A stretch of 64,000 nt of DNA from Stenotrophomonas pavanii (GTDB lineage Bacteria > Pseudomonadota > Gammaproteobacteria > Xanthomonadales > Xanthomonadaceae): NCBI RefSeq assembly GCF_900101175.1, contig NZ_FNFQ01000003.1, positions 461,754 to 525,753 of the forward strand. The letters are read 5' to 3'. Positions 8,485-17,458 of this stretch are shown in pieces (positions within the stretch are counted from its first letter, which is position 1; every line of letters starts with the position of its first letter). The notes under the pieces are model-generated. The model was not told where the DNA came from. It worked only from the letters and a program-made list of their open reading frames with translations, and made no database searches. The translations under genes and the position numbers were made by a program.

Positions 8485-9745
8485 CGGGTCTCACGGGTGG
8501 GTGGCGGTAACCCGGCGTGGCCGGGAACAGGCGCTCGGCGGCGCGGGTCAGGTCGGCATCGCCGCTCAGCGCGGCCGCGCGCAGGGCGGCGGTCGGTGGA
8601 TGCAGCAGGCGGTTGGTCAGGCCATGGGCCAGCAGTTCCAGTACTTCGTCGGCGGGCTTGCCGTTGGCCAGCTGCTGGCGCGCACGCTCCAGCAGCTCGG
8701 CGCGGGTGGCTTCGCCAAACGCGCGCAGCTGCCGCAGCGGTGCCTGGTGGGCGCTGGCCTGCTGGGTCTCGATGAAACGCGACACCTGCAGGTCGATGAT
8801 CGCCTCGGCCTCGGCAGCGGCCTCGCGGCGGCCACGACGGTTGTCTTCCACCGCGCGTTCCAGGTCATCGACGGTGTAGAGGAAGGCGTCGTTGAGCGTG
8901 CCGACCTCGGCTTCGATGTCGCGCGGCACGGCCAGGTCGAACAGCAGCATCGGCTTGTGCCGGCGCGCGCGCAGGGCCTTGGCCACCATCTCGCGATGGA
9001 TCACCGGTTCGCGCGCGGCGGTGGCCGAGAACACGATGTCGGCCTCGCCGAGGTGGCGATCAAGTTCGGTCAGCGGCAACGCCACGCCGCCATGGCGGCT
9101 GGCCAGTTCCTGCGCGTGGGCCAGGGTGCGGTTGGCGATCAGCAGCCGCCGTACCTTGCCTTCACTCAGGTGCCGTGCAGCCAGTTCGATGGTCTCGCCG
9201 GCACCGACCAGCAGGACGGTGGAGTCGTCCAGCCGGGCGAACGCGTTCTGTGCCAGGCGCACGGCCGCCGAGGCCACCGACACCGGGTTGGTGCCGATCT
9301 GGGTATCGGTGCGCGCACGCTTGGCCACCGAGAAGGTCTGCTGGAACAGGCGGTCCAGGCGTTGGCCGAGCAGTCCGTGGTCGCGCGCCGTCGACCAGGC
9401 CTCCTTCACCTGGCCGAGGATCTGCGGCTCGCCCAGCACCATCGAGTCCAGGCCGGTGGCGACCCGGAACAGGTGGCGCACGGCTTCGGCATCGGCGTGC
9501 TGGTACAGATAGCCCTGCAGGTCGCCGGCCTGGCTGTGCAGCCACTGGTCCAGCGCCTGCGCCGACTCGGCCACGGCGTACAGCTCGGTGCGGTTGCAGG
9601 TGGACAGCAGGACCGCCTCGGCAATCTGCGGGGTGTCGCGCAGCGAACCCAGCGCACGCGGCAACGCCTCACCGGCGAAGGCCGCGCGCTCGCGCAGCTC
9701 CACCGGTGCGGTCTGGTGATTCAGTCCGAGCACCCACAGGGTCAT
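8462..9745 (-). CDS. hemA: Glutamyl-tRNA reductase
   Basis: 427 residues. The N-terminal catalytic domain has [18 protein letters not shown] and the nucleophilic Cys50 in [12 protein letters not shown]. The NADPH domain contains [17 protein letters not shown], and a C-terminal dimerisation domain follows. It reduces glutamyl-tRNA to glutamate-1-semialdehyde, the first committed step of C5-pathway tetrapyrrole synthesis. It is the first gene of a minus-strand hemA-prfA-glycosyltransferase group, divergent from the TPR-lolB-ispE operon across a 54-base gap. Confidence 0.98.
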   Translation of the reverse strand: MTLWVLGLNHQTAPVELRERAAFAGEALPRALGSLRDTPQIAEAVLLSTCNRTELYAVAESAQALDQWLHSQAGDLQGYLYQHADAEAVRHLFRVATGLDSMVLGEPQILGQVKEAWSTARDHGLLGQRLDRLFQQTFSVAKRARTDTQIGTNPVSVASAAVRLAQNAFARLDDSTVLLVGAGETIELAARHLSEGKVRRLLIANRTLAHAQELASRHGGVALPLTELDRHLGEADIVFSATAAREPVIHREMVAKALRARRHKPMLLFDLAVPRDIEAEVGTLNDAFLYTVDDLERAVEDNRRGRREAAAEAEAIIDLQVSRFIETQQASAHQAPLRQLRAFGEATRAELLERARQQLANGKPADEVLELLAHGLTNRLLHPPTAALRAAALSGDADLTRAAERLFPATPGYRHPPVRPDDADPAP

Positions 9746-9799
9746 TGTTCAGTTGCTTGCGATAAGCTGCTGGCCATTGGACGACATTTTAAGGCCCCG

Positions 9800-11494
9800 A
9801 TGCCGACGATGCCCGCATTGATTCGCATCCCCAGTGTTCTGCTGCTGTCCCTGGCCTGCGCCCAGGCCATGGCGGCGGCGCCGGCCAAGGCGCCTGTACG
9901 GGGCCCGGCCACTGAGGAACTGGCGCTGGAACCGGTGATGGCCGGGGAGTTCGCGCTGCAGGCCGGCAAGCTGGCCGAGGCCGCGCGCTGGTACCTGCAG
10001 GCGGCCCAGCAGACCGACGGCGATGCCGGGCTGGCCGAGCGCGCCACCCGTATTTCGATGCTGGCCAACGATGACGCCAGTGCCGCCAAGGGCCTGGCCC
10101 TGTGGCAGCAGCGTGCGCCGGATTCGTTGACCCTGCGCAGCGCTGCCGGTGCGCTGGCCATGCGCAAGGGCGATGTGAAGGCGGCCCGCAGCGCGTTGCA
10201 GGCCCTGCTGGCCGACCCCGACGAACGCGGCTGGAAGTTCGCCCTGGCCGCACTCATCGGCGGTGGCCGCGACCCGGCGGTGCCGGCGCAGGTGCTGGGC
10301 GAGCTGGTCGATGCCAATGCGATTCCGGCGAAGATCGAGGCCTGGCAGGAGTTCGGCCGTCTCGCCCTGCGCATGGACAAGCCCGAACTGGCGCGGCGCA
10401 TGATCGATGAAGTGGTCAAGCGCTTCCCCGAAGAACCGCGTGTGGCGCTGTTGCGTGCCAGCCAGCTGCAGCAGGCCGGCGAGACCGACAAGGCCCTGTC
10501 GCTGCTGCACGACGTCGAACCGAAGACCCGCCAGGACCCCGAGCTGCGCAACGCGGTGGCCATCGCCTATGACAGCCTCGGCCAGCCGGCTGCGGCCGAG
10601 CGTGTGCTGGCGTTCGGCCCGCAGGACGTGCAGACCTGGGGCATGCGCGCCTCGCTGCTGGCCAAGCAGGGCGACAAGGCGGCGCTGTCCAACCTGTACA
10701 ACGAACTGTCGCGGCAGGCGGCCAAGCCGGACCCGGCGCAGCGCCTGCTGCTGGGCAAGATCGCCGAGTACCTGAAGCGCTACCCCGAGGCGGTGCAGTG
10801 GTACCACAGCGTGCCCGGCGGTGATGAGCTGAGCGAGGCGCGCCTGCGTGCGGCCAACGCCCAGGCCCTGGCCGGGCGCCTGCCGCAGGCCCTGGATGAA
10901 GTGCACGCGATCCAGTCCGACGCAGTGGTCGACGACGATGTGCGCCGTGACGCCTATCTGCTGGAAGCCGAACTGCGCCAGCGTGGCGACGACAGCGCCG
11001 GTGAACTGGATGCGCTGGCCCGCGGCCTGGCCGCCTACCCGGATGACAACGGGCTGCTGTACGCACGTGCGCTCACCTGGGAGCGCCGCGACGACATCCC
11101 GCGCGCCGAGGCCGACCTGCGCAAGATCCTGGTGACCGACCCGGAAAACGTGCCGGCGCTGAACGCGCTGGGCTACACCCTGGCCGACCGTACCGGCCGC
11201 CTGCAGGAGGCGCTGGAGCTGATCGACCGCGCCCGCGTGGCCGAGCCGGACAACGCCGCCATCGTCGACAGCTATGGCTGGGTGCTGTATCGCCTGGGTC
11301 GTAAGGAAGAGGCACTGGTGCAGCTGCGCCGGGCCTGGACCCTGGCCAAGGACCCGGAGATCGCCGCCCATGTCGGTGAAGTGCTGTGGGTGCTGGGCAA
11401 GCATGACGAGGCCCGTCACTTCTTCGAGGAAGCGGCCAGGCTCGATCCTGAAAACCGCGCGCTGCTGCGCGCCCGCGAGAAATTCAATCCATGA
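9800..11494 (+). CDS. Periplasmic TPR-repeat protein, lolB neighbour
   Basis: 564 residues. A signal peptide is visible ([22 protein letters not shown]). The rest is TPR-like helix pairs spread over the whole protein, clearest near the C-terminus ([27 protein letters not shown] and [28 protein letters not shown]). A TPR protein at this position between hemA and lolB is conserved in many beta- and gammaproteobacteria. A role in envelope assembly beside LolB is plausible but unproven. The ATG at 9800 is used; a second ATG three codons later is possible. The stop overlaps lolB by four bases. Confidence 0.88.
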   Translation: MPTMPALIRIPSVLLLSLACAQAMAAAPAKAPVRGPATEELALEPVMAGEFALQAGKLAEAARWYLQAAQQTDGDAGLAERATRISMLANDDASAAKGLALWQQRAPDSLTLRSAAGALAMRKGDVKAARSALQALLADPDERGWKFALAALIGGGRDPAVPAQVLGELVDANAIPAKIEAWQEFGRLALRMDKPELARRMIDEVVKRFPEEPRVALLRASQLQQAGETDKALSLLHDVEPKTRQDPELRNAVAIAYDSLGQPAAAERVLAFGPQDVQTWGMRASLLAKQGDKAALSNLYNELSRQAAKPDPAQRLLLGKIAEYLKRYPEAVQWYHSVPGGDELSEARLRAANAQALAGRLPQALDEVHAIQSDAVVDDDVRRDAYLLEAELRQRGDDSAGELDALARGLAAYPDDNGLLYARALTWERRDDIPRAEADLRKILVTDPENVPALNALGYTLADRTGRLQEALELIDRARVAEPDNAAIVDSYGWVLYRLGRKEEALVQLRRAWTLAKDPEIAAHVGEVLWVLGKHDEARHFFEEAARLDPENRALLRAREKFNP

Positions 11495-12150
11495 GTGTTT
11501 CCCTGATCCGGCCGCTGCTGCTGGCGGCTGCGACCCTGGCGGTGACCGCCTGTACCAGCGTGGGTACGCAGAAGACCGCGCCACCGGCGGTGGTCCAGAC
11601 GGTTTCGGCCGAAGCGGCACAGGCCGAAGCGGCCCGCGTGGCGGCCTTGCACGCGCAGCCGGAGTGGGCCTTCCAGGGCCGGGTCGCGGTCAGCAAGGGC
11701 AAGGACGGCGGCAGCGGTCGCATTGACTGGAAACAGGACGGCCGCCGCTACGTGGTCGAACTGAGCGCGCCGGTGACCCGGCAGAGCTGGAAGCTGACCG
11801 GCGACACCCATTCCGAAGCCGGCCGCTTGGAAGGGCTGTCTGGCGGTCCGCGTGATGGCGAGGACGCCCAGCAGCTGCTGCTGGAGGCGACCGGCTGGGA
11901 CATCCCGGTCAACCAGCTGCCGGAGTGGATCCGTGGCCTGGTGGCCGGCGACGCCGCCGGTCCGGAGGCGGTCGAGCGCGACGCTGACGGCCGGCCGCGC
12001 CGCATGCAGCAGATGGGCTGGCAGGTGCAGTACCTGGACTGGTACCCGGCTGAGAGCGGACGCCCGGCGCTGCCACGCCGGATCGAGGCCAGCAATGGCG
12101 ACGCCAAGGTGCGCCTGCTGGTGGACCAGTGGGGGCAGGGCACGCCATGA
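11491..12150 (+). CDS. lolB: Outer-membrane lipoprotein receptor LolB
   Basis: 219 residues. A lipoprotein signal ends at VTAC (Cys21). The core has LolB hallmarks: [36 protein letters not shown], then [22 protein letters not shown] and the late [13 protein letters not shown]. LolB accepts lipoproteins from periplasmic LolA and inserts them into the outer membrane. It is coupled by ATGA overlaps on both sides, to the TPR gene and to ispE. Confidence 0.96.
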   Translation: MSVSLIRPLLLAAATLAVTACTSVGTQKTAPPAVVQTVSAEAAQAEAARVAALHAQPEWAFQGRVAVSKGKDGGSGRIDWKQDGRRYVVELSAPVTRQSWKLTGDTHSEAGRLEGLSGGPRDGEDAQQLLLEATGWDIPVNQLPEWIRGLVAGDAAGPEAVERDADGRPRRMQQMGWQVQYLDWYPAESGRPALPRRIEASNGDAKVRLLVDQWGQGTP

Positions 12151-13016
12151 GCGGGGCTGCCGACGACGCGGGCTGGTCCTGGTGGCCGGCCCCGGCCAAG
12201 CTGAACCTGTTCCTGCACATCACCGGCCGCCGGGCCGACGGCTACCACGAGCTGCAGACCGTGTTCCGCCTGCTGGACTGGGGGGACCGCATCGGCCTGC
12301 GCCTGCGTGAAGACGGCCAGGTGCATCGGCAGGGCGAGGGCCTGGCCGGCGTGGCCGAGGCCGATGACCTCGCGGTGCGGGCCGCGCGCCTGCTCCAGGA
12401 AGCGGCGAAGGTCGCGCAAGGTGCTGACATCATCGTCGAAAAGCACGTTCCTGCCGGTGGTGGGTTTGGCGGCGGTTCGTCCGACGCGGCCACCGTGCTG
12501 GTGGTACTGAACCGGCTCTGGCGTGCCGGCCTGGATGAAGATGCCCTGGCCGCGCTGGGCCTGCGCCTGGGCGCCGACGTGCCGGTGTTCGTGCGCGGGC
12601 GCAACGCCTGGGCCGAAGGGGTGGGCGAGCGCCTGCAGCCGATCACGCTGGCCCCGGCCTGGTATGTGGTGGTTGAACCGGGCGTTCATGTTCCCACGCC
12701 GGTCCTCTTTGCAGACCCGGATTTGACGCGCGACAGCCCAGTGGCGAAAATAGAGGACTTCGCTTCCGGGACCCTGGTCGGGAACGCGTTCGAACCGGTG
12801 CTGCGCCGCCGTGAGCCTGCCGTCGAGGCCGCGCTCGCTGCGTTGAGCGGCATCGGCACGGCGCGGCTGACCGGTTCGGGAAGTGGTTGTTTCGTCGAGT
12901 TCGCATCGCAGTCTGCCGCAGAGCAGGGACGGTCGAAGTTGCCGAAGGAGTTGCGGGCAAGGGTGGCAGCGGGCGTTGCGCGTTCGCCACTGCTGGATGC
13001 ACTCGAGCAACACTGA
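12147..13016 (+). CDS. ispE: 4-diphosphocytidyl-2-C-methyl-D-erythritol kinase
   Basis: 289 residues, GHMP kinase fold. [23 protein letters not shown] is the substrate-binding start, [15 protein letters not shown] the ATP-binding glycine loop, and [13 protein letters not shown] the third GHMP motif. It phosphorylates CDP-ME in the MEP isoprenoid pathway. The ATG inside the lolB stop (ATGA at 12147) is preferred over an upstream in-frame GTG. tRNA-Gln follows 11 bases after the stop. Confidence 0.97.
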   Translation: MSGAADDAGWSWWPAPAKLNLFLHITGRRADGYHELQTVFRLLDWGDRIGLRLREDGQVHRQGEGLAGVAEADDLAVRAARLLQEAAKVAQGADIIVEKHVPAGGGFGGGSSDAATVLVVLNRLWRAGLDEDALAALGLRLGADVPVFVRGRNAWAEGVGERLQPITLAPAWYVVVEPGVHVPTPVLFADPDLTRDSPVAKIEDFASGTLVGNAFEPVLRRREPAVEAALAALSGIGTARLTGSGSGCFVEFASQSAAEQGRSKLPKELRARVAAGVARSPLLDALEQH

Positions 13017-13027
13017 TTTATCAATGC

Positions 13028-13104
13028 AGGGGCGTCGCCAAGAGGCCCAAGGCACCAGGTTTTGATCCTGGCATTCGTAGGTTCGAATCCTACCGCCCCT
13101 GCCA
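13028..13104 (+). tRNA. tRNA-Gln (TTG)
   Basis: 77 bases including an encoded CCA. The acceptor stem AGGGGCG/CGCCCCT, the five-pair anticodon stem CCAGG/CCTGG around TTTTGAT (anticodon TTG) and the T arm GTAGG-TTCGAAT-CCTAC all pair. It is located between ispE and prs, as in other gammaproteobacteria. Confidence 0.97.
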
Positions 13105-13241
13105 ATAGCGGCTGTGTCCGCGCCTTCCAGCGCATCGCCCGCGCGGGACGTGGATACAACCGCGGTGTTGTCAGCAGCAAGGGTCCATCGGGGTCCTTGC
13201 CGACTCCGGATCCCCGCCACTCGTCCCCGCCCGAGACAATC

Positions 13242-14204
13242 ATGATGCAAGAGTCCCCGAACCTGCTGGTCTTTTCCGGCAACGCCAACAAACGTCTGGC
13301 GCAGAACATCTGCAAGGAACTGGGGGTTCGCCCGGGCAAGGCGCTGGTCTCGCACTTCTCCGATGGTGAAGTGCAGGTGGAGATCGAGGAGAACGTCCGC
13401 AAGCAGGACGTGTTCGTGATCCAGCCGACCTGCGCGCCGAGCGCGGAAAACCTGATGGAACTGCTGGTGCTGATCGACGCGCTCAAGCGCGCATCGGTGG
13501 CCAGCGTGACCGCCGTGGTGCCGTATTTCGGCTACTCGCGGCAGGATCGCCGCATGCGCTCTTCGCGCGTGCCGATCACCGCCAAGCTGGCGGCCAAGAT
13601 GTTCAGCACCGCTGGCGCTGATCGCGTGCTGACCGTCGACCTGCACGCCGACCAGATCCAGGGCTTCTTCGATATTCCGGTCGACAACGTGTATGCCTCG
13701 CCGCTGCTGCTGGCCGACATCTGGCGCGCCTACGGCACCGAGAACCTGATCGTTGTGTCGCCGGACGTGGGCGGCGTGGTCCGCGCCCGTGCGGTGGCCA
13801 AGCGCCTGGATGACGCCGACCTGGCGATCATCGACAAGCGCCGCCCGCGTGCCAACGTCTCCACCGTGATGAACATCATCGGTGACGTCGAAGGCAAGAC
13901 CTGCGTGATGGTCGATGACATCGTCGATACCGCCGGCACCCTGTGCGCCGCTGCCGCTGCCCTGAAGGCGCGCGGTGCGCTCAAGGTCGCCGCCTACTGC
14001 ACCCACGCGGTGCTGTCGGGCCCGGCGGTGGACAACATCACCAATTCCCAGCTCGACGAGCTGGTGGTGACCGACACCATCCCGCTGAAGGACGCGGCGC
14101 GGGTGTGCAGCAAGATCCGCCAGCTGAGCGTGGCGGAAATGCTGGCCGAAACGATGCGCCGCATCGCCTTCGGCGAGTCGGTCAGCTCGCTGTACGTCGA
14201 CTGA
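13242..14204 (+). CDS. prs: Ribose-phosphate pyrophosphokinase
   Basis: 320 residues. It has [21 protein letters not shown] at the N-terminus, the flexible-loop/ATP region [18 protein letters not shown], the Mg-binding [13 protein letters not shown] and the PRPP motif [17 protein letters not shown]. It makes PRPP from ribose 5-phosphate and ATP for nucleotide, His and Trp synthesis. Two adjacent ATGs (13242 and 13245) are possible starts. It is separated from tRNA-Gln by 137 bases without a gene. A 10-bp stem (14212-14221 with 14226-14235) lies after the stop but lacks a T-tract. Confidence 0.97.
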   Translation: MMQESPNLLVFSGNANKRLAQNICKELGVRPGKALVSHFSDGEVQVEIEENVRKQDVFVIQPTCAPSAENLMELLVLIDALKRASVASVTAVVPYFGYSRQDRRMRSSRVPITAKLAAKMFSTAGADRVLTVDLHADQIQGFFDIPVDNVYASPLLLADIWRAYGTENLIVVSPDVGGVVRARAVAKRLDDADLAIIDKRRPRANVSTVMNIIGDVEGKTCVMVDDIVDTAGTLCAAAAALKARGALKVAAYCTHAVLSGPAVDNITNSQLDELVVTDTIPLKDAARVCSKIRQLSVAEMLAETMRRIAFGESVSSLYVD

Positions 14205-14313
14205 GTTTTTCGCCCCTGCCGGCAACGGCGGGGGCATACCCGGATGCTTCTGGTCGCGGAAGCATCTTCAACCGCCACGCCGCAGGGCGCGGCAACAACC
14301 TGAGTAGTCGAAA

Positions 14314-14931
14314 ATGTCCAAGACCCATGAAATCAAGGTCACCAAGCGTGAACTGCAGCGTAAGGGTGCGAGCCGCCGCCTGCGTCACGCCGGTGTGATC
14401 CCGGCCATCGTGTACGGCGGCAACGCCGAGCCGGTCGCCATCAGCCTGGACCACAACGAAATCTGGCTGGCCCAGCAGAACGAGTGGTTCTATGCCTCGA
14501 TCCTGGACCTGAACCTGGATGGTCAGGTGCAGAAGGTCCTGCTGCGTGACATGCAGCGCCACCCGTACAAGCAGCTGATCATGCACCTGGACTTCCAGCG
14601 CGTGAACGAGAACGAAGCCCTGACCGCTTCGGTCCCGCTGCACTTCGTCAACGAAGACACCTCGCCGGCCGGCAAGGCTGCCGACGTCGTGGTCACCCAC
14701 GAACTGAAGGAAGTGACCATCACCTGCCTGCCGAAGGACCTGCCGGAGTCGATCGAAGTCGACCTGGGCGAGCTGAAGGCCGGTGACGTGGTGTACCTGT
14801 CCGACATCAAGCTGCCGAAGGGCGTGGAAATCCCGGCCCTGGCGCTGGGCAAGGACCACGACGACGCCATCGTCACCGCCAAGGCCGGCAAGGCCGACGA
14901 GGCTGACGAAGAAGCGGCTGCCGCCGAGTAA
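14314..14931 (+). CDS. rplY: 50S ribosomal protein L25 (Ctc form)
   Basis: 205 residues. The N-terminal L25 domain that binds 5S rRNA starts KTHEIKVTKRELQRKGASRRLRHAG. The longer C-terminal TL5/Ctc domain follows, ending with an acidic Ala/Glu tail. It lies in the conserved prs-rplY-pth order. Confidence 0.96.
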   Translation: MSKTHEIKVTKRELQRKGASRRLRHAGVIPAIVYGGNAEPVAISLDHNEIWLAQQNEWFYASILDLNLDGQVQKVLLRDMQRHPYKQLIMHLDFQRVNENEALTASVPLHFVNEDTSPAGKAADVVVTHELKEVTITCLPKDLPESIEVDLGELKAGDVVYLSDIKLPKGVEIPALALGKDHDDAIVTAKAGKADEADEEAAAAE

Positions 14932-14938
14932 TACCGTT

Positions 14939-14966
14939 ACGGTGCCTGCCTCCGGGCAGGCACCGT
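14939..14966 (+). promoter_or_regulatory. 12-bp hairpin between rplY and pth
   Basis: The arms 14939-14950 and 14955-14966 pair perfectly around TCCG. No T-tract follows; the pth ribosome-binding region (GGAAGG) comes directly after. It may partly terminate or stabilise the rplY message. Confidence 0.75.
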
Positions 14967-14979
14967 ACTGGAAGGAACC

Positions 14980-15558
14980 ATGGCAGGACTGCGACTGATC
15001 GTCGGTCTGGGCAACCCCGGATCGGAACACGCCCGGACCCGGCACAATGCCGGGTTTCATTTCGTTGAGGCCCTGGCGGAAAAAGCCGGTGCGCGATGGA
15101 ATGTGGACAGCAAGCTGTTCGGTGAGACCGCCAAGGTCGAGATCGCCGGGCAGACGGTGTGGCTGCTCAAGCCCGCCACCTTCATGAACCTCAGCGGCAA
15201 GTCGGTCACCGCCGCGCAGCGGTTCTGGAAGATCGAGCCGGAGGAAACCCTGCTGGCCCACGACGAGCTGGACCTGCCGCCCGGTGCGGCGCGGCTGAAG
15301 TTCGACGGTGGCCACGGCGGCCAGAACGGCCTGCGCGACACCATGCGCCTGCTGGGCCACGGCAGGTTCCATCGCCTGCGCGTGGGCATCGGCCATCCCG
15401 GCCACAAGGACCGCGTAGTGGGTTGGGTGCTCGGCCGTCCGTCCAAGGAGGATGACGTGCTGATCGCACGCGCCATCGACGATGCGATCGACGTGCTGCC
15501 GCTGGCGGTGCAGGGCGATTTCAACGAAGCGATGAAGCGGCTGCATACCCCGAAATAA
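14980..15558 (+). CDS. pth: Peptidyl-tRNA hydrolase
   Basis: 192 residues. The conserved start LIVGLGNPGSEHARTRHNAGF contains catalytic His (the RHNAGF His). KPATFMNLSGKSV, DELDLPPGAARLKFDGGHGGQNGLRD and FHRLRVGIGHPG are Pth signatures. It recycles tRNA from drop-off peptidyl-tRNA. An AAGGA Shine-Dalgarno lies 5-9 bases before ATG 14980. Confidence 0.97.
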   Translation: MAGLRLIVGLGNPGSEHARTRHNAGFHFVEALAEKAGARWNVDSKLFGETAKVEIAGQTVWLLKPATFMNLSGKSVTAAQRFWKIEPEETLLAHDELDLPPGAARLKFDGGHGGQNGLRDTMRLLGHGRFHRLRVGIGHPGHKDRVVGWVLGRPSKEDDVLIARAIDDAIDVLPLAVQGDFNEAMKRLHTPK

Positions 15559-15795
15559 CCGGTAGGTACCGACCGCTGGTCGGTACGGAGCCAACCAGAC
15601 CGGTAGGTACCGACCGCTGGTCGGTACGGAGTCAACCCGACCGGTAGGTACCGACCGCTGGTCGGTATGGAGTCAACCAGACCGGTAGGTACCGACCGCT
15701 GGTCGGTACGGAGTCAACCAGACCGGTAGGTACCGACCGTTGGTCGGTACGGAGTCAACCCGACCGGTAGGTACCGACCGCTGGTCGGTACGGAG
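15559..15795. repeat. Six-unit, 41-bp tandem array of SMAG-type palindromes
   Basis: Units begin at 15559, 15600, 15641, 15682, 15723 and 15764, an exact 41-base period. Each has a GTAG head followed by a palindrome GTACCGACC-GCT-GGTCGGTAC and a short linker CGGAGTCAACC. Differences are single bases (CTGG to TTGG in unit 5, a C-to-T in unit 3, and linker endings). The linker is repeated as well, so this is not a CRISPR array. It fills the pth-ychF gap up to about 70 bases before ychF. Confidence 0.96.
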
Positions 15796-15863
15796 AATGA
15801 TTGGAAAAGCAGCGCCCACGTCGCTGTTTCCCCAATCACTTTCACCCCAGAGAGCTGTCACCC

Positions 15864-16955
15864 ATGGGTATCAAATGCGGCATCGTCGGCCTGCCCAACG
15901 TCGGCAAGTCGACCCTGTTCAATGCGCTGACCAAGGCGGGCATCGCCGCGGCGAACTTCCCGTTCTGCACCATCGAGCCGAACGTCGGCATCGTGCCGGT
16001 GCCGGATCCGCGCCTGAACGAGCTGGCGGGCATCATCAACCCGCAGAAGGTCATCCCGACCGCGGTCGAGTTCGTCGACATCGCCGGCCTGGTCGCCGGT
16101 GCCGCCAGCGGTGAAGGCCTGGGCAACAAGTTCCTGGCGCACATCCGCGAAGTCGATGCCATCACCCACGTGGTGCGCTGCTTCGAGCACGGTGACATCG
16201 TGCACGTGGCCGGCAAGGTCGACCCGATCTCGGACATCGAGACCATCGACACCGAGCTGGCGCTGGCCGACCTGGACAGCGTCGAGAAGGCGCTGAACCG
16301 TGCCGAGCGTGCGGCCAAGGGCGGCGACAAGGATGCGGCGGCGCGCAAGCCGGTGCTGGCCAAGCTGCAGGCGGCACTGTCCGACGGCAAGGCCGGTCGC
16401 TCGGCCGGCCTGGACGACGAGGAAAAGGCGCTGGTGCGCGACCTGTTCCTGCTCACCCTGAAGCCGGTGATGTACATCGCCAACGTGCTGGAAGACGGCT
16501 TCGAGAACAACCCGCACCTGGACGCCGTGCGCGCGCACGCCGCCGCCGAGGGCGCGCAGGTGGTGCCGGTGTCGGCCGCGATCGAAGAAGAGCTGTCCCA
16601 GCTCGACGACGAAGACCGCGATACCTTCCTGGCCGACCTGGGCCTGAGCGAGCCGGGCCTGAACCGCGTGATCAACGCGGCCTACAGCCTGCTCGGCCTG
16701 CAGACCTATTTCACTGCCGGCGTGAAGGAAGTCCGCGCGTGGACCGTGCGCAAGGGCGCTACCGCTCCGCAGGCTGCCGCCGTCATCCACACCGACTTCG
16801 AGAAGGGCTTCATCCGCGCTGAAACCATCGCGTATGACGACTTCATCAAGTACAAGGGCGAAGCCGGCGCCAAGGAAGCCGGTCGCCTGCGCCTGGAAGG
16901 CAAGGAATACCGCGTGCAGGAAGGCGACATCCTGCACTTCCGCTTCAACGTCTGA
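15864..16955 (+). CDS. ychF: Redox-regulated ATPase YchF (Obg family)
   Basis: 363 residues. G1 [16 protein letters not shown]3 [17 protein letters not shown], and NVLE in place of the GTPase NKxD motif, which is the basis of ATP preference in YchF. The C-terminal TGS domain contains [20 protein letters not shown] and [13 protein letters not shown]. It binds ribosomes and is linked to oxidative stress control in relatives. The ATG at 15864 is the conserved [10 protein letters not shown] start. Confidence 0.97.
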   Translation: MGIKCGIVGLPNVGKSTLFNALTKAGIAAANFPFCTIEPNVGIVPVPDPRLNELAGIINPQKVIPTAVEFVDIAGLVAGAASGEGLGNKFLAHIREVDAITHVVRCFEHGDIVHVAGKVDPISDIETIDTELALADLDSVEKALNRAERAAKGGDKDAAARKPVLAKLQAALSDGKAGRSAGLDDEEKALVRDLFLLTLKPVMYIANVLEDGFENNPHLDAVRAHAAAEGAQVVPVSAAIEEELSQLDDEDRDTFLADLGLSEPGLNRVINAAYSLLGLQTYFTAGVKEVRAWTVRKGATAPQAAAVIHTDFEKGFIRAETIAYDDFIKYKGEAGAKEAGRLRLEGKEYRVQEGDILHFRFNV

Positions 16956-16979
16956 TCCAGCGGCATCGGATCGGCCCCG

Positions 16980-17010
16980 GACGCCCCGCCTTGTGCGGGG
17001 CGTCTGCGTT
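16980..17010 (+). terminator. Terminator after ychF
   Basis: A 10-bp perfect GC stem (16980-16989 with 16995-17004) with loop CTTGT is followed by TGCGTTTCT. It starts 25 bases after the ychF stop. Confidence 0.85.
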
Positions 17011-17017
17011 TCTGGCG

Positions 17018-17426
17018 ATGGACAAAAAATCACCACGCTGCGAAACGCTTGCGGCGTGATGTTCGCCGGCACTTGTCCACAGCAAACTCCCATCGCTTTC
17101 CACGCCGGGTGTGGAAAACCGGCGAACCCGATGTAGCGCCGAGCCCATGCTCGGCTGCGATGGACGTGAGCCGAGCGTGGGCCCGGCGCTACACGCCTCA
17201 ATGGTTCCGCGTGGACAAAATTTCGCCACGCATTGAAACGCTTGCGTGGCAACATTCCCACCCACTTGTCCACATCAAATCCCAACCGCTCTCCACGGCG
17301 CATGTGGAAAACCGCGGATGGGCATGGATAAAAATTCACCAGCCTTTGAAACGCTTGCGCCGCAACGTTCGCGGTCACTTGTCCACATCAAGTCCGCATG
17401 GCTTTCCACGCGGCGTGTGGAAAAGC
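17018..17426. repeat. Three in-register 103-bp repeats with DnaA-box-like motifs
   Basis: The copies are 17018-17120, 17211-17313 and 17324-17426; they align without gaps over 103 positions. All three share [AG]TGGA[CT]AAAA near the left end, GAAACGCTTGCG, CACTTGTCCACA and TCCACG..TGTGGAAAA. TTGTCCACA and the reverse complement of TGTGGAAAA each differ by one base from the E. coli DnaA box TTATCCACA. The outer GTGGACAA/TTGTCCAC and the right-hand TTTCCAC/GTGGAAA can each form a stem. A SMAG dimer (17133-17192) is inserted between copies 1 and 2. There is no gene in 16956-17458. Confidence 0.9.
17133..17192. repeat. Inverted pair of SMAG elements
   Basis: GTAGCGCCGAGCCCATGCTC at the left and its near-complement ending GGCGCTAC at the right form 24-bp arms with two G-T type differences around a ~12-base loop. 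Head-to-head GTAG pairs like this are the usual SMAG dimer. Confidence 0.88.
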
Positions 17427-17458
17427 GCCCGGCACTCCCTTGCCGGGCACGTCCCGCA

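Noticed and set aside
11748..14237. 829-codon open frame on the minus strand across lolB, ispE, tRNA-Gln and prs
   Set aside because: Runs opposite to four well-supported genes and through a tRNA; composition typical of antisense frames in high-GC DNA.
15559..15795. CRISPR-like regular array
   Set aside because: The 41-bp unit repeats in full, linker included, so there are no unique spacers; no cas genes are nearby; the unit is a SMAG palindrome.
17018..17426. Chromosomal replication origin
   Set aside because: DnaA-box-like motifs are present, but there is no dnaA, dnaN, gidA or rpmH and no AT-rich unwinding region.
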